A stretch of 64,000 nucleotides of DNA from the NCBI GenBank assembly GCA_031835245.1, contig JAVKOQ010000237.1, positions 17,399 to 81,398 on the forward strand, given 5' to 3'. The notes beneath the pieces were generated by a model that was given only the letters and a program-made list of their open reading frames with translations, did no database searches and was not told the DNA's origin. Positions 54,944 to 64,000 of this stretch are shown here, in pieces. This DNA comes from Balamuthia mandrillaris. Lineage: Eukaryota; Discosea; Longamoebia; Balamuthiidae. Positions within the stretch are counted from its first letter, which is position 1; each line of letters begins with the position of its first letter. The position numbers were made by a program, and so were the translations under genes.

Positions 54944-55511
54944 TCACTCTCTGCTTACTCGCTGCATTTAAAGGTTGGTAAACGCAATACAGGGTTAAGC
55001 AAATGCAATAAAGCGTGGCCACTGCCACACGCGAGAAGCTACTGCCTATTAGACCAAATATATCTACGAGGGTGAGATCATAAATCCACACTAAATTCAC
55101 CAAAAAAAGTCCTCTCTCCTCTCTCCTCTCTCCTCTCTCCTCTCTCCTCTCTCCTCTCCTCTCTCCTCTCCCTCCTCTCTCCTCTCTCCTCTCTCCCTCT
55201 CTCTCTCTCCTCTCTCCTCTCTCCTCTCTCCTCTCTCCTCTCTCCTCTCTCCTCTCTCCTCTCTCCCTCTCTCCTCTCCTCTCTCCTCTCTCCTCTCTCC
55301 TCTCTCCCTCTCTCCCTCTCTCTCTCTCCCTCTCTCTCTCTCCTCTCTCCTCTCTCCCTCTCTCCTCTCTCCTCTCTCCTCTCTCCTCTCTCCTCTCTCC
55401 TCTCTCCTCTCTCCCTCTCTCCTCTCTTCCCCGAACCCATCGCCCTTTTTCTTTTCTGTTTTTTTTTTAATCGGTAAAGAAGAGAGAAGGGTCCTTTTGG
55501 TGGAAGTGAAG
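54944..55511. other. Intergenic ARL1-TPP2, dominated by a CTCTC satellite
   Basis: 54944-55098 is unique AT-rich sequence, probably the ARL1 3' end. 55105-55427 is a CTCTCC-type repeat. 55428-55511 is the TPP2 leader or promoter with a T run near 55460. No coding exon. Confidence 0.5.
55105..55427 (+). repeat. CTCTCCT satellite, ~320 bp, upstream of TPP2
   Basis: Around 45 copies of a 7-mer (CTCTCCT) mixed with CCCTCTCT units. It is a pure purine/pyrimidine tract ending about 85 bp before the TPP2 ATG. Long mirror-like polypyrimidine tracts can adopt triplex (H-DNA) structure. Confidence 0.9.
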
Positions 55512-57136
55512 ATGGAGGACACTGCTACCGCTTTTTCTGTGGCTGCTGTCAAAGGCGGAGAGTCCAATCCCGGTTTTCCACTGCATGGTTTGCTACCAAA
55601 GCGAGAGACGCAGGTGGAGGCGTTTTTGAGCAAGTACCCAGCCTATGATGGCAAGGACGTTGTTGTTGGCATTTTTGACACCGGTGTTGACGCTGGAGCT
55701 GAGGGCCTCAGGGTGCGCTTTCCCTCACCTCCCTCTCTCTCTCTCTCTCTCTCTCACAAACACATCCTGTCGGACTTTATTTTTTTTTTTGGGGGGTAAA
55801 AGCGGTGTCCAGATGGGAGTACAAAGGTCATAGATATGGTGGACTGCACTGGCTCCGGAGATGTCGACACGAGCACTGTCCGTTATGTGCAAGAAGTAGT
55901 CCTTCTGGTGTGTATGTGTATGTGCGTGCATGTGTACGTTTCCAAGAGTTCTTTTTCGGTGTTAACAATGAAAAAAAAGGGATTGTCAGGAAGGCGGCTA
56001 AAGGTACCAGTGGAGGATAGTGCATGGCATAACCCAACAGGCCAGTTCAGAGTGGGTATGAAGCGTGCCTACGAACTATTTCCTGAGGGGTTGGTCTCTC
56101 GCCTCAAGAAGGAACGCAAGGACGAGTTTGAAAAACAGCATAAACAACTAGTAGCCAGCCTGCAGCGACAGATTGAGGCCTGCGATCATTCTGCCCCCTC
56201 CGCCTTGGTAGCCGCGCATCTAACCAACGAAAAGTCCAAGGAAGGTGAGGAGCAGCAATTTCAGCCCAGTAATTCACCGGTGAGTGAGCCGGACAGGAAA
56301 CAGATAAAGAAGGAGCTGGAGGCTCGCACACAAGCTCTCAACGAGCTGTGGAAGAGCTACGATGACCCTGGACCGATTTATGACTGCATTGTATTCCACG
56401 ATGGTACCCATTGGCGGGCTGCCGTTGATGTTCGCCAAGATGGCGATCTTTCTCAGGTCTTATATTTTGCCAAACACTGTTTTCATCAATGTCCTCCTCC
56501 CATACTGATTGGCTCTTTCTTGGTCATTTGTTCATGTTAAACGGTTTTATTGTGTTGCAGGCTGACGTCCTCACTGATTATTACATTGAGCATCAGATCT
56601 CCAACTTTGGAGCTCAGGTTAGCTTCTATTCGTCATTCTCTTCATCGTTCTCTTCTCTTCTCTTCTCTTCTCTTCATCGTTCTCTTCTCTTCTCTTCTCT
56701 TCTCTTCATCGTTCTCTTCTCTTCTCTTCATCGTTCTCTTCTCTTCTCTTCTCTTCTCTTCTCTTCTCTTCTCTTCTCTTCTCTTCTCTTCTCTTCTCTT
56801 CTCTTCTCTTCTCTTCTCTTCTCTTCTCTTCTCTTCTCTTCTCTTCTCTTCTCTTCTCTTCTCTTCTCTTCTCTTCTCTTCTCTTCTCTTCTCTTCTCTT
56901 CTCTTCTCTTCTCTCTCCTTCGCTAACAATTGAATGAAAAGGCATCGATGAACTATGCTGTCAATATTTATGAAGAAGGAAATGTATTGTCAATAGTGGT
57001 TGTATCCGGATCGCATGGTACCCATGTGGCAGGCATAGTTGGTGCTTACTATCCCGACAACCCCGAATTAAATGGCATTGCACCATCTGCAAAAATTGTA
57101 TCTTTACAAATAGGAGATAACCGGTTGGGTATGTTT

Positions 57137-57170
<34 letters not shown>

Positions 57171-60100
57171 TCCTAACCCTTTGACAATGTATGAAATCAA
57201 TATCATATGAATATGTAGCGGCCATGGAAACTGGTACAGCCATGATACGAGGGTTAATAGCAGCTCTTCGCAGCAAATGTGACATCATAAACATGAGCTT
57301 CGGTGAGGCAACATCAGTGCCTAATGGAGGCAGATTCATAGAGATTGCCACCCAACTAGTCAATGAGCATAATGTCTTATTTATCAGCAGTGCAGGCAAC
57401 AATGGCCCAGCTTTATCTACACTGGGAGCGCCGGGCGGCACTGCCTCCGCTATATTGGGCGTTGGAGCCTTTGTACATCCCTCTATGATGGGCGCTCTCT
57501 ATTCAATGAGAGAAGATGTGTCTGAGCAAATGTATACGTGGTCCTCGCGTGGACCCACTCCTGATGGTTTTATGGGAGTCAATATTTCTGCTCCTGGCGG
57601 TATCTTTCTTCTCTTCTCTTCTCTTCTCTTCTCTTCTCTTCTCTTCTCTTCTCTTCTCTTCTCTTCTCTTCTCTTCTCTCTCTTCTCTTCTCTTCTCTTC
57701 TCTTCTCTTCTCTTCTCTTCTCTTCTCTTCTCTTCTCTTCTCTTCTCTCTCTCTCTCTCTCTCATATAGATACTGACAAAATTTAAAAGGAGCGGTAAGC
57801 CCAGTTCCCAGCTTTACTCTGAAGCGGAACCAGTTGATGAACGGGACATCGATGTCATCACCAAATTGCTGCGGAGGAGTAGCCCTCATCTTATCCGCAC
57901 TGAAAGCGGAAGGTACGTTCTACACGCCATACCTTATCTACAAGGCGCTGGAAAACACAGCCAAGCCTATCGAAGGAGGCGACAGGTTCGCTTTGGGACA
58001 AGGCCTGATACAAGTGCTATCATCGTATGAGTGGTTGTCTCGTTGTCCAACTTTGTTAGGAGACAGCCTCGCCACATCTTTCTACTATGAAGTGGATCTA
58101 CCTCTTCGGGACAACAGCCGCGGCCTCTACTTGAGAGGATTGGAGGAAACGAGGGGCTTCTATGAAGGCAAGATACGAGTGCAAGTGGTGTGGCCGCACA
58201 AACACGATTGGCAGGCCACCAATAGAGCACGCCTCGCCTTCGACCAACGTCTGGAGTTACGCTACACGCAGCAATGGCTTTCAGGCCCCTCTCACATTCA
58301 GCTCAGCAACGGAGAGAAGCGCTTTGATATTGTTGTAGACTGCACTGGCCTTCCTAAGGGTGAAGCCCACTATGCAGAGGTCCAAGCCTTTGACGTTGCG
58401 TTGCTAGCAGCTGTCGGTCCAGTTTTCCGTTTTCCAATCACAGTTATCCCTCCTCTTCAGCTCCCTTATCCCAAGCAAGCTATCAAAACTTCCTCTACCT
58501 TTTCCAAGGAGCCAGTTGATGAAGGCGAGTTGCAAGCCTACAATACTGAAGACACTGAGGATGAGGGTGAGGGCTTTGCACTGCACCTACATAACCTCAA
58601 GTTTTCTTCTGGATTCATCTTTCGCAAATTTGTGTCAGTGCCCATGGGTACATTTTTTTTTATTCTATGTCTTCTTGTTCTTCTTCTATCCGTCTCTGCC
58701 TTATTTTCTTACTGCGTTACTGGGACTCAACGTACCGCCTTTCCCAGGGGCTACACACGCGAAGGTTAAGATTCGAACAAGAAATATCGATACGAAGCGG
58801 CTGCTGGTGTTGCATGCGTTACAATTGCTGCCTGAGAAGGCGTTCTGTCATACAGAAACAGAAAAGTACTTGTGGTTCCACGGTCCTACAATTGAAGAAC
58901 AAGTCGTAACTTTCAAAGTCGTAAGCGGAATCACCTTAGAACTATGCCTAGCCCAATTTTGGTCCTCGCTTGGAGATACCGTAGTTGACCTTATGGTAGT
59001 GATCTCTCTCCTCTTTCTCTCTCGTACCCTTAATAATTTTATCACCTTTACAGGTGGAGTTTCACGGCTTGTCTTCATCGCTATCTGCCTGTAGTCCTCT
59101 CACAGATTTAGAACAAGCCGTTTTTGACGGCAAAGAGAAGATTATGAGGGTGGACGTACGCTCATGCCTTCATAGGGAGGTTTTGTCTCCTTCTGTTGTG
59201 CTAAACACGTGGCAGCACCCCGTACTACCCTCTTCTCATTCCATCCGGTTGCTGCCGGATATTCATAGGGACACGCTACCAAATGGCAGTGCCATTTATG
59301 AAATGATTCTCTCGTACAACTTCAAGCTGACAACAGGAGCCGAGGTCTGTCCAAAGGCTCCTGTGCTTCGTACTCTTCTCTATGACTCTCCCTATGAGTC
59401 CCAGTTTTGGATGATCTTCGACAGCAACAAGCAGCTGATGGCATCTGGTGACTTTAGGCCCGCGTACAAAAAGTTGCCTAAAGGCGACTACGTTATTCGC
59501 TTCCAAGTCTCCTTCCCTCTCCTTTCTTTTCTCTTTCTTTTCTCTCTCTCTCTCTCTCTCTCCTCCCGTTTTTCTCTCAGTCTCTCTCTCCCCTCCCCTC
59601 TTTAACGTCAATTACAAACCAGATAAGACACGACAGAAAAGACTTATTGGACAACCTCCAAAACCTAAATCTTATCATAGATCAAAAACTAAGCAAAGAT
59701 ATTACTTTAAACGTGTACTCAACATTGGAAAATGCGCTTGTTGGTGGCACAAAGTTCCCAACCAAAGGTGTTTCTGTGCGTCGTGGACAAAACAGTGTAT
59801 TCTACGTAGCACAAGCAAATGCAGGAGAGCTGCCCAAAGCAGTCATATTTGGAGACTCTCTCCATGGCACACTTTCGCTTTACCCGAAAAGGAACGGGGA
59901 GGGAGCGGATACAACCTTGGAGGGGCTCCGCTTCACGTACCTCATTCCACCAATTCTCGACGCATCAGCACCCAGCAGAGAGGATGCTACAGATGGCAGT
60001 AATGGAGAGGACCAGGACAATTTGGAAGCCTTTCTAGCAGCAAAGAAAGTGGAGTACCTAAAAAGGTTGCTCAAACAGAAGAAAGTTGCAGAGTGCAAGC

Positions 60101-60868
60101 GTCTGCTGGAGGAGGCTAGTCCAACGCTGGGAGGCAATGCCCTTTATTCTTTTCAGCTTCAGTGCCTGGACTTCGAGATCGCAGAGAATAAAGCAAAAGA
60201 CGTGGAAGGCATCGTGTTGTTACTAGGTATTTACACCCACAATAGTACCATCAACATCACCAAAACTAATTTGTCTTACTGCCTTCATTGACTGTTTACC
60301 CAAAAACTGTTTACACTCCACAACAACAGAGAGGAAGGTTGCCGTAGCAAAAGAGGCCCTGGCTATTATTGATCGCTCTGCATTGGCGATGTATTATGCT
60401 GCTGCCCAACTGGGTACTAAGAATGAGGCTTTGGTAGCTGCCACGAAACAAAAGAGAGCAGTCATGGAGGGGCAAAAGGATTATTTTCTGGCTGCATTGA
60501 GCCACCTCTTAGATGCTATGCTGCAACTCCTTAACCTCGCCAGAGAGGAGGAAAAAGCAGCAAAGACGGAAGCTCTGGAGGTAACTGCAAAGGACCTGAT
60601 GGCCTGGACCAACGTGGAGGAAAATCCACAATATGTCACCCTTTACGTCCGCTATCTCAGAGCGAAAGGAAGCCCAGGAGACGCCTTAAGAATTATCAAG
60701 AAAGCTTTGAGTGAGGAAGGCTGCGCTAAAGGAACCCCTACAGAGAGAGAGTTGACTGAACTGCAACTGGAAATCGTGGGCAAAGATCTCGCTTGGTCTC
60801 TATGGCAGCAACACCTCGCTTCATGGCAGCTTATTCACTATCCTTGTTTTGGTTATCCCTTGTTCTAG
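55512..60868 (+). CDS. TPP2: Tripeptidyl peptidase II (subtilase S8)
   Basis: ATG 55512 begins [16 protein letters not shown], then [18 protein letters not shown]. The split subtilisin domain has catalytic Asp in [14 protein letters not shown] and an insert with [13 protein letters not shown] and [17 protein letters not shown]. It then has His in [19 protein letters not shown], the oxyanion Asn in [16 protein letters not shown] and Ser in [15 protein letters not shown]. The large C-terminal part follows TPPII order: [20 protein letters not shown]-type strands, [46 protein letters not shown] and the end [14 protein letters not shown] (TAG 60866-60868). TPPII forms giant spindle particles in the cytosol and trims tripeptides from proteasome products. 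All catalytic residues are present. Introns contain (CTTCT)n and (TC)n. No signal peptide, as expected. Confidence 0.93.
56636..56916 (+). repeat. (CTTCT)n pentamer array, ~280 bp, in TPP2 intron
   Basis: More than 50 copies of CTTCT, with early TTCATCG interruptions that form a higher-order unit. It starts about 18 nt after the donor (GT at 56618) and ends shortly before the acceptor near 56940. Confidence 0.95.
57605..57765 (+). repeat. (CTTCT)n pentamer array, ~160 bp, in TPP2 intron
   Basis: Same pentamer as at 56.7 kb, starting within 8 nt of the donor at 57600 and turning into (TC)n at its 3' end. Confidence 0.93.
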
Positions 60869-61068
60869 GTTAAACTTGCAAATTTTGCAGTCGATCCCAT
60901 TTTTCCAACAACATGTTGTTTTTTTCTTGTTTTCGATTCGAAACTTTACAGCGAACTTTGCGAGAGAGAGAGAGAGATAACGAAAGTAAATGAAGAGAGA
61001 GAGAAGAGAGAGAGAGAGATAAAGAGAAGAAGAGGGGGGGAAAAAAAGGGGGGAGGGGGGGTTGAAGT

Positions 61069-62905
61069 TCACTCCTGCGCCATAAACTTATCCTTGTTTA
61101 GGCCAAGGAAAGCAAACGCATTGTCGGCCAAGAGTTTCTGCTTTGTGGCAGTACTGAAGGTGGGTTCCGACTCAATGAGGTGCCCAGGTTCTTGCTCGCC
61201 CACTGCGTGCGAATGATCCGTAAGATAAACGTGGATTACACACAGCAATCACAAAGAGATAAAGTGGGGCTTACGCGGGAAAGGATAATCACTGCCAAGG
61301 GCGACCTTATCCTCACCCATCAGCTTAACAAGGTACTGGAGGCAGTCAGGGTCATGCACCAGAGAATCTACCCAAAACTTGCCAAGGTAAGAGCGAGGAT
61401 TTTTGTCGTTATCAACAGCACAGAGGTCGGGACGGCAGCGAAAACCGTGTTCTATCCGGCCAATGGTGCCTGGGAAAGCGCCTCCCCCGTGTGCAAACGC
61501 CACCCGCAGATTTGGTAGTCGCTCAAATACTCCTCCGAATATCATGGAACAGATTGCAAGGGAAGACTCGGCTGGCATACCAACTAACCTGTATTTCATC
61601 ATCACCGAGTTAATATGGTATTGGACAATAAGCAAGTTCGAAACAAGTCAAACACAAACCAAGGAAGCCAATATTTCTCCATCTTGGGCTTTCCCATCAT
61701 ATCTATGATTACAATTAGTCAAGACAATAAACGACCCACTGCTCATTCATTCTTACTCTCTCTCTCTCTCCTCCCTCTCCCTCTTTCTCCTTTTGCTCTC
61801 CTTCCCTCTCTCCTCTCTCCTCTCTCCTCTCTCTCCTCTCTCTCCTTCTCTTCCTCTTTCTCTTCTTCTTCTCTCCTCTCTCTCCTTCTCTCCTTCCTCT
61901 CTCCCCTTCTCCTCTCCTCTCCTCTCTCATCGAACACAAACCCCAAGGATGCACAAAGATACAGGCCCCAAGTCGCTCCGCCTCTTCGAAGACAGGAAAC
62001 AATTCGGAAGCGCTGAGATTCCAATCGTTAACATGGGAACCTATCTGAACGCCAGCCAAGCCTAGGTCTTGCACACATCTCCTCAGTTCTTTCACAGCCA
62101 GATCTGGAGCTTGCATTGGAAGTGTCCCCAAGCCTTGATACATTTTTTTTTGAAGACAAGGGTAAGAGAAGAGAAGAGAAGAGAAGAGAAGAGAAGAGAA
62201 GAGAAGAGAAGAGAAGAGAAGAGAAGAGAAGAGAAGAGAAGAGAAGAGAAGAGAAGAGAAGAGAAGAGAAGAGAAGAGAAGAAGAGAAGAGAAGAGAAGA
62301 GAACGATGAAGAGAAGAGAAGAGAAGAGAACGATGAAGAGAAGAGAAGAGAAGAGAAGAGAACGATGAAGAGAAGAGAACGATGAAGAGAAGAGAGAACC
62401 TACCAACAAATCGTTTTGGGTTTTCGGAAACGGTCTGGGCAATATTGTCGTTGAGGTAGCGAGAAAGGTCAAGGGCATGTTCTGGCTTAGCCCAGTAGCT
62501 AAACATAACAGGCACTGTGGAGAGCACCTGTGCAGGGAAGACGAGAAAAACGAAAGGAGCGAAAGTAAGAAGAGAGTAATCTTAGCTTAGCAAGAAAAAG
62601 GTTTTCAAAACCTGGAGGTCAACCCCATGCTGGTCTGCCTCTGCTATTCGCCTCTCAGGGGACCAACAGTTATCTTGTATTTCCCTAAAAAACTTGCCAT
62701 CTTGCATCATCCTGGCACAGCACGGCTTGTGGTGTTCCAGGCTTATAAAGCCACCATAGCCATATTTGCTGCTAAGGTCTGGCAAGTCTTTGGGTAATAT
62801 GTGGGTGTGCAAGTCCACTTTGAAAAACTGCTGCTGGGATTGCTCCAGCCGCTCTCCTTGTCTTTCTTTCTTGTTGCAAAGCAGCTGCTTCTCCTCGCTT
62901 GACAT
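61069..62905 (-). CDS. ACMSD: 2-amino-3-carboxymuconate-6-semialdehyde decarboxylase
   Basis: ATG 62905 is followed by a short Lys/Glu/Gln-rich start, then VDLHTHILPKDLPDL (metal ligands HxH), YGYGGFISLEHH and DNCWSPERRIAEADQHGVDLQ. The next exons are LSTVPVMFSYWAKPEHALDL, GLGTLPMQAPDLAVKELRRC, LAGVQIGSHVNDWNL, CIFVHPW, KMEKYWLPW, LVGMPAESSLAICSMIFGG and VAFAHGGGAFPGTIGRIEHG, then VALGSDYPFP (metal Asp) and EQEPGHLIESEP. Stop TGA 61071-61069. This matches human ACMSD along its whole length. The zinc enzyme diverts the tryptophan/kynurenine product ACMS away from quinolinate and hence from NAD synthesis. Intron 2 holds the 62.2-kb pentamer array. The 61.8-kb intron is purine-rich in RNA. Confidence 0.94.
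61755..61930 (+). repeat. Impure (TC)n/CTCTCCT tract in ACMSD intron
   Basis: About 175 bases of pyrimidine repeat on the plus strand. ACMSD is transcribed from the minus strand, so its RNA is purine-rich here, the second orientation exception. Confidence 0.88.
62165..62398 (+). repeat. (AGAAG)n pentamer array, ~230 bp, in ACMSD intron
   Basis: The reverse complement of the CTTCT pentamer in TPP2, with the same interrupting unit (CGATGAAG). In ACMSD RNA it is pyrimidine-rich and begins just after the donor near 62403. The shared unit and interruption suggest gene conversion or shared origin of the arrays. Confidence 0.93.
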
Positions 62906-63090
62906 GGTGTGGGGTGGCTGGTGGTGGCTGGTGGCTGGTGGCTGGTGGGGGGGGGAGGAAGGGCAAACCTCTTTTTTTCGTTCCAACGGAAGCCCTGAAC
63001 AAGCCAAAACCAAGAATTCCCCAGCCTGCTTCCAGTGATGTCATTCCACCCTTTTATTGTTGGTCATGACGTCAGGCGCTGACGAGCGGT

Positions 63091-63830
63091 TGAAAAAGTC
63101 CACTGGACATGAGAGAGTGACGCTCTCGATGATTTCTTCAACGGCGTGAAAACCTGCTTGGCGGCGCGCAGGACTGGATTCGAGATGAAGTTCCGTGGTC
63201 GGAAGGACAAAAGCCAGTCTCTCAGCATCCAAGCCAGAGAGTGGAACCACAACAGCTCCATCCGCCAACTCTTCTTAAGGGAGGCGCGAATCAAAGCGAG
63301 GGACAAGAATTACAAAGTTCCGTCGGAGGTGCTCTATGCCGTTCGTCTGGTGAAAGACACTCGACTGGGCCGCTGCTCGGCTTCGCCAGTGGATCCGCAA
63401 CCTGGTGGCTGACCTCCACAAGAAGCTCGTGTCTTGGTTGGTCAGGAACTTCTCCGTCATCCTTCTGCCAGAGTTCAGGAGCCAACAGATGGTGCGGCAA
63501 GGCCACCGCCGCATTGGCTCGCGAACGGCCAGAGCCATGCTCACCTGGTCCCACTATCCTTTCAGGCAGAGGCTCCTCAACAGGGCCAAGCAATTCCCGT
63601 CCTGTCCGGTCTGCCTCTGCGATGAGGAATACACCTCCAAGACCTGCGGCAAGTGCGGCCAAGTCCATCACCAGTTAGGGGGGAAACAAGACCTTTCGGT
63701 GTCCTCAACCTGAGTGTGGCTACCAGGCCAACCGAGATGAACGCCGCCCGAAACATCTTGATCCGCTTTTTCACTTCACAAGCACTTACCTCCTCCTCTT
63801 CTGTCTGGTGCCGGCTGACCTGTTTCAGGA
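63091..63830 (+). pseudogene. Decayed Fanzor (eukaryotic TnpB-like RNA-guided nuclease)
   Basis: Blocks of a Fanzor/TnpB protein lie in order but in different frames. They are SPLDMRE (about 63097-63117), then DALDDFFNGVKTCLAARR and FEMKFRGRKDKSQSLSIQA (to about 63235), LYAVRLVKDTRLGR, then WIRNLVADLHKKLVSWLVRN and ILLPEF (RuvC-II Glu). RTARAMLTWSHYPFRQRLL, YTSKTCGKCG (zinc finger, first CxxC), FRCPQPECGY (second pair) and NRD (RuvC-III Asp) follow, then NAARNILIRFF. The stretch expected between LGR and WIRNL, which holds RuvC-I and its Asp, is missing. Frame changes occur near 63118, 63350, 63680 and 63740, the third at a run of six G. So the copy is internally deleted and frame-broken. Fanzors are carried by IS607-like and other DNA transposons. 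No transposon ends or omega-RNA end could be placed. Confidence 0.8.
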
Positions 63831-64000
63831 CTGTGTCTTTTGAAGCTCATGGGCGAGAGCCAAGCCCGTGAGCACCAAAAGAGAGAGGCAGGCATCATCG
63901 CCTTGGATTGGAGGAGTTGGCACTTTAGTTTTTTTTTCCCTTGCTAATTTTGCTTTATTTTCGTTGTTCCCTTGGCGCTGCCTTTGTACGAGCGCACTAT
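63831..64000. other. 3' flank of the Fanzor relic
   Basis: After the last recognisable block there is GC-moderate sequence and then a T-rich end (63928-63960). In active elements the guide RNA overlaps the 3' end of the nuclease gene, so this stretch would hold it, but nothing conserved is visible and the window ends. Confidence 0.3.

Noticed and set aside
56642-56945. [15 protein letters not shown] protein on the minus strand, and [10 protein letters not shown] on the plus strand
   Set aside because: A pentamer repeat with no stop in any frame. The flanking TPP2 exons show that it is an intron.
56636-57765. CRISPR-like array
   Set aside because: Units are 5 bp with no unique spacers, and this is eukaryotic nuclear DNA.
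62069-62385. Same [10 protein letters not shown] frame in ACMSD
   Set aside because: Intronic pentamer array; the ACMSD frame continues on the other strand on both sides.
63240-63678. Second plus-strand frame of 145 residues over the Fanzor relic
   Set aside because: Its GC-rich composition keeps it open by chance, and it lacks the conserved blocks, which lie in the other two frames.
1-64000. Retroviral, LTR or other capsid-bearing element
   Set aside because: No reverse transcriptase, integrase, capsid or long terminal repeat was seen.

Overview
This is nuclear DNA of a protist with spliceosomal introns. Almost every gene carries short GT-AG introns (about 55-300 nt). There is one eukaryotic initiator tRNA, and the proteins are typically eukaryotic: PARP, a PICH-like SNF2 protein, TPPII, a class I PITP, ARL1, Rho GEF domains and an F-box/YccV protein. 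No viral or LTR element is evident. The mix of secreted and membrane proteins, RhoGEF and BTB proteins, an ependymin-like protein and a Fanzor remnant suggests a free-living amoebozoan. A Balamuthia- or Acanthamoeba-like amoeba is my best guess, but it is an inference. Genes lie close together on both strands. Introns and spacers are rich in (TC)n/(GA)n and (TTCTC)n microsatellites.

Layout, left to right. 1-1703 (+): 5'-truncated family 2 glycosyltransferase (GT). 1896-4630 (-): DCAF12-like WD40 protein. 5365-6489 (+): ependymin-like secreted protein. 6583-9140 (-): ATM1/ABCB6-7-type ABC half transporter. 9378-11182 (-): class I PI transfer protein. 11569-11640 (+): initiator tRNA-Met. 11915-13964 (+): probable mitochondrial membrane protein. 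13979-16860 (-): FBXO21-like protein. 17.0-17.9 kb: doubtful ORFs around a GAA repeat. 18093-19153 (+): small mitochondrial-type protein. 19299-22456 (-): TM/ankyrin/double-BTB protein. 23074-24452 (+): disordered basic protein. 24638-26571 (-): GT49 (LARGE/B4GAT1-like). 27060-27888 (-): OsmC-like protein. 28184-29697 and 29805-31415 (+): two more copies of the GT2 gene. 31542-33315 (-): YheT/ABHD hydrolase. 33659-35618 (-): M49-like metallopeptidase. 35782-39953 (-): NADAR-PARP fusion. 40637-42907 (+): membrane-anchored bZIP factor. 43241-47416 (-): PICH/ERCC6L-like SNF2 ATPase. 47663-53494 (-): double DH-PH Rho GEF. 53792-54943 (+): ARL1. 55512-60868 (+): tripeptidyl peptidase II. 61069-62905 (-): ACMSD. 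63091-63830 (+): decayed Fanzor (TnpB-like nuclease).

The genes do not form one pathway, as expected for a eukaryotic chromosome. Loose themes are glycosylation (three GT2 paralogues plus a GT49), ADP-ribose/NAD metabolism (NADAR-PARP; ACMSD at a branch of de novo NAD synthesis), ubiquitin ligase receptors (DCAF12, FBXO21), proteolysis (TPPII, M49) and membrane traffic or signalling (ARL1, PITP, RhoGEF).

The observations most worth following up are these. (1) NADAR and PARP domains are joined in one protein, with the junction inside one exon. (2) Pyrimidine microsatellites repeatedly sit just downstream of 5' splice sites, while many acceptors lack a pyrimidine tract. (3) A Fanzor RNA-guided nuclease relic lies at the right edge. 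(4) The GT2 family has a distinctive, unassigned C-terminal region. Exon borders were read by eye. Those given as exact numbers keep the reading frame and the family alignment; those given as approximate do not claim base accuracy.
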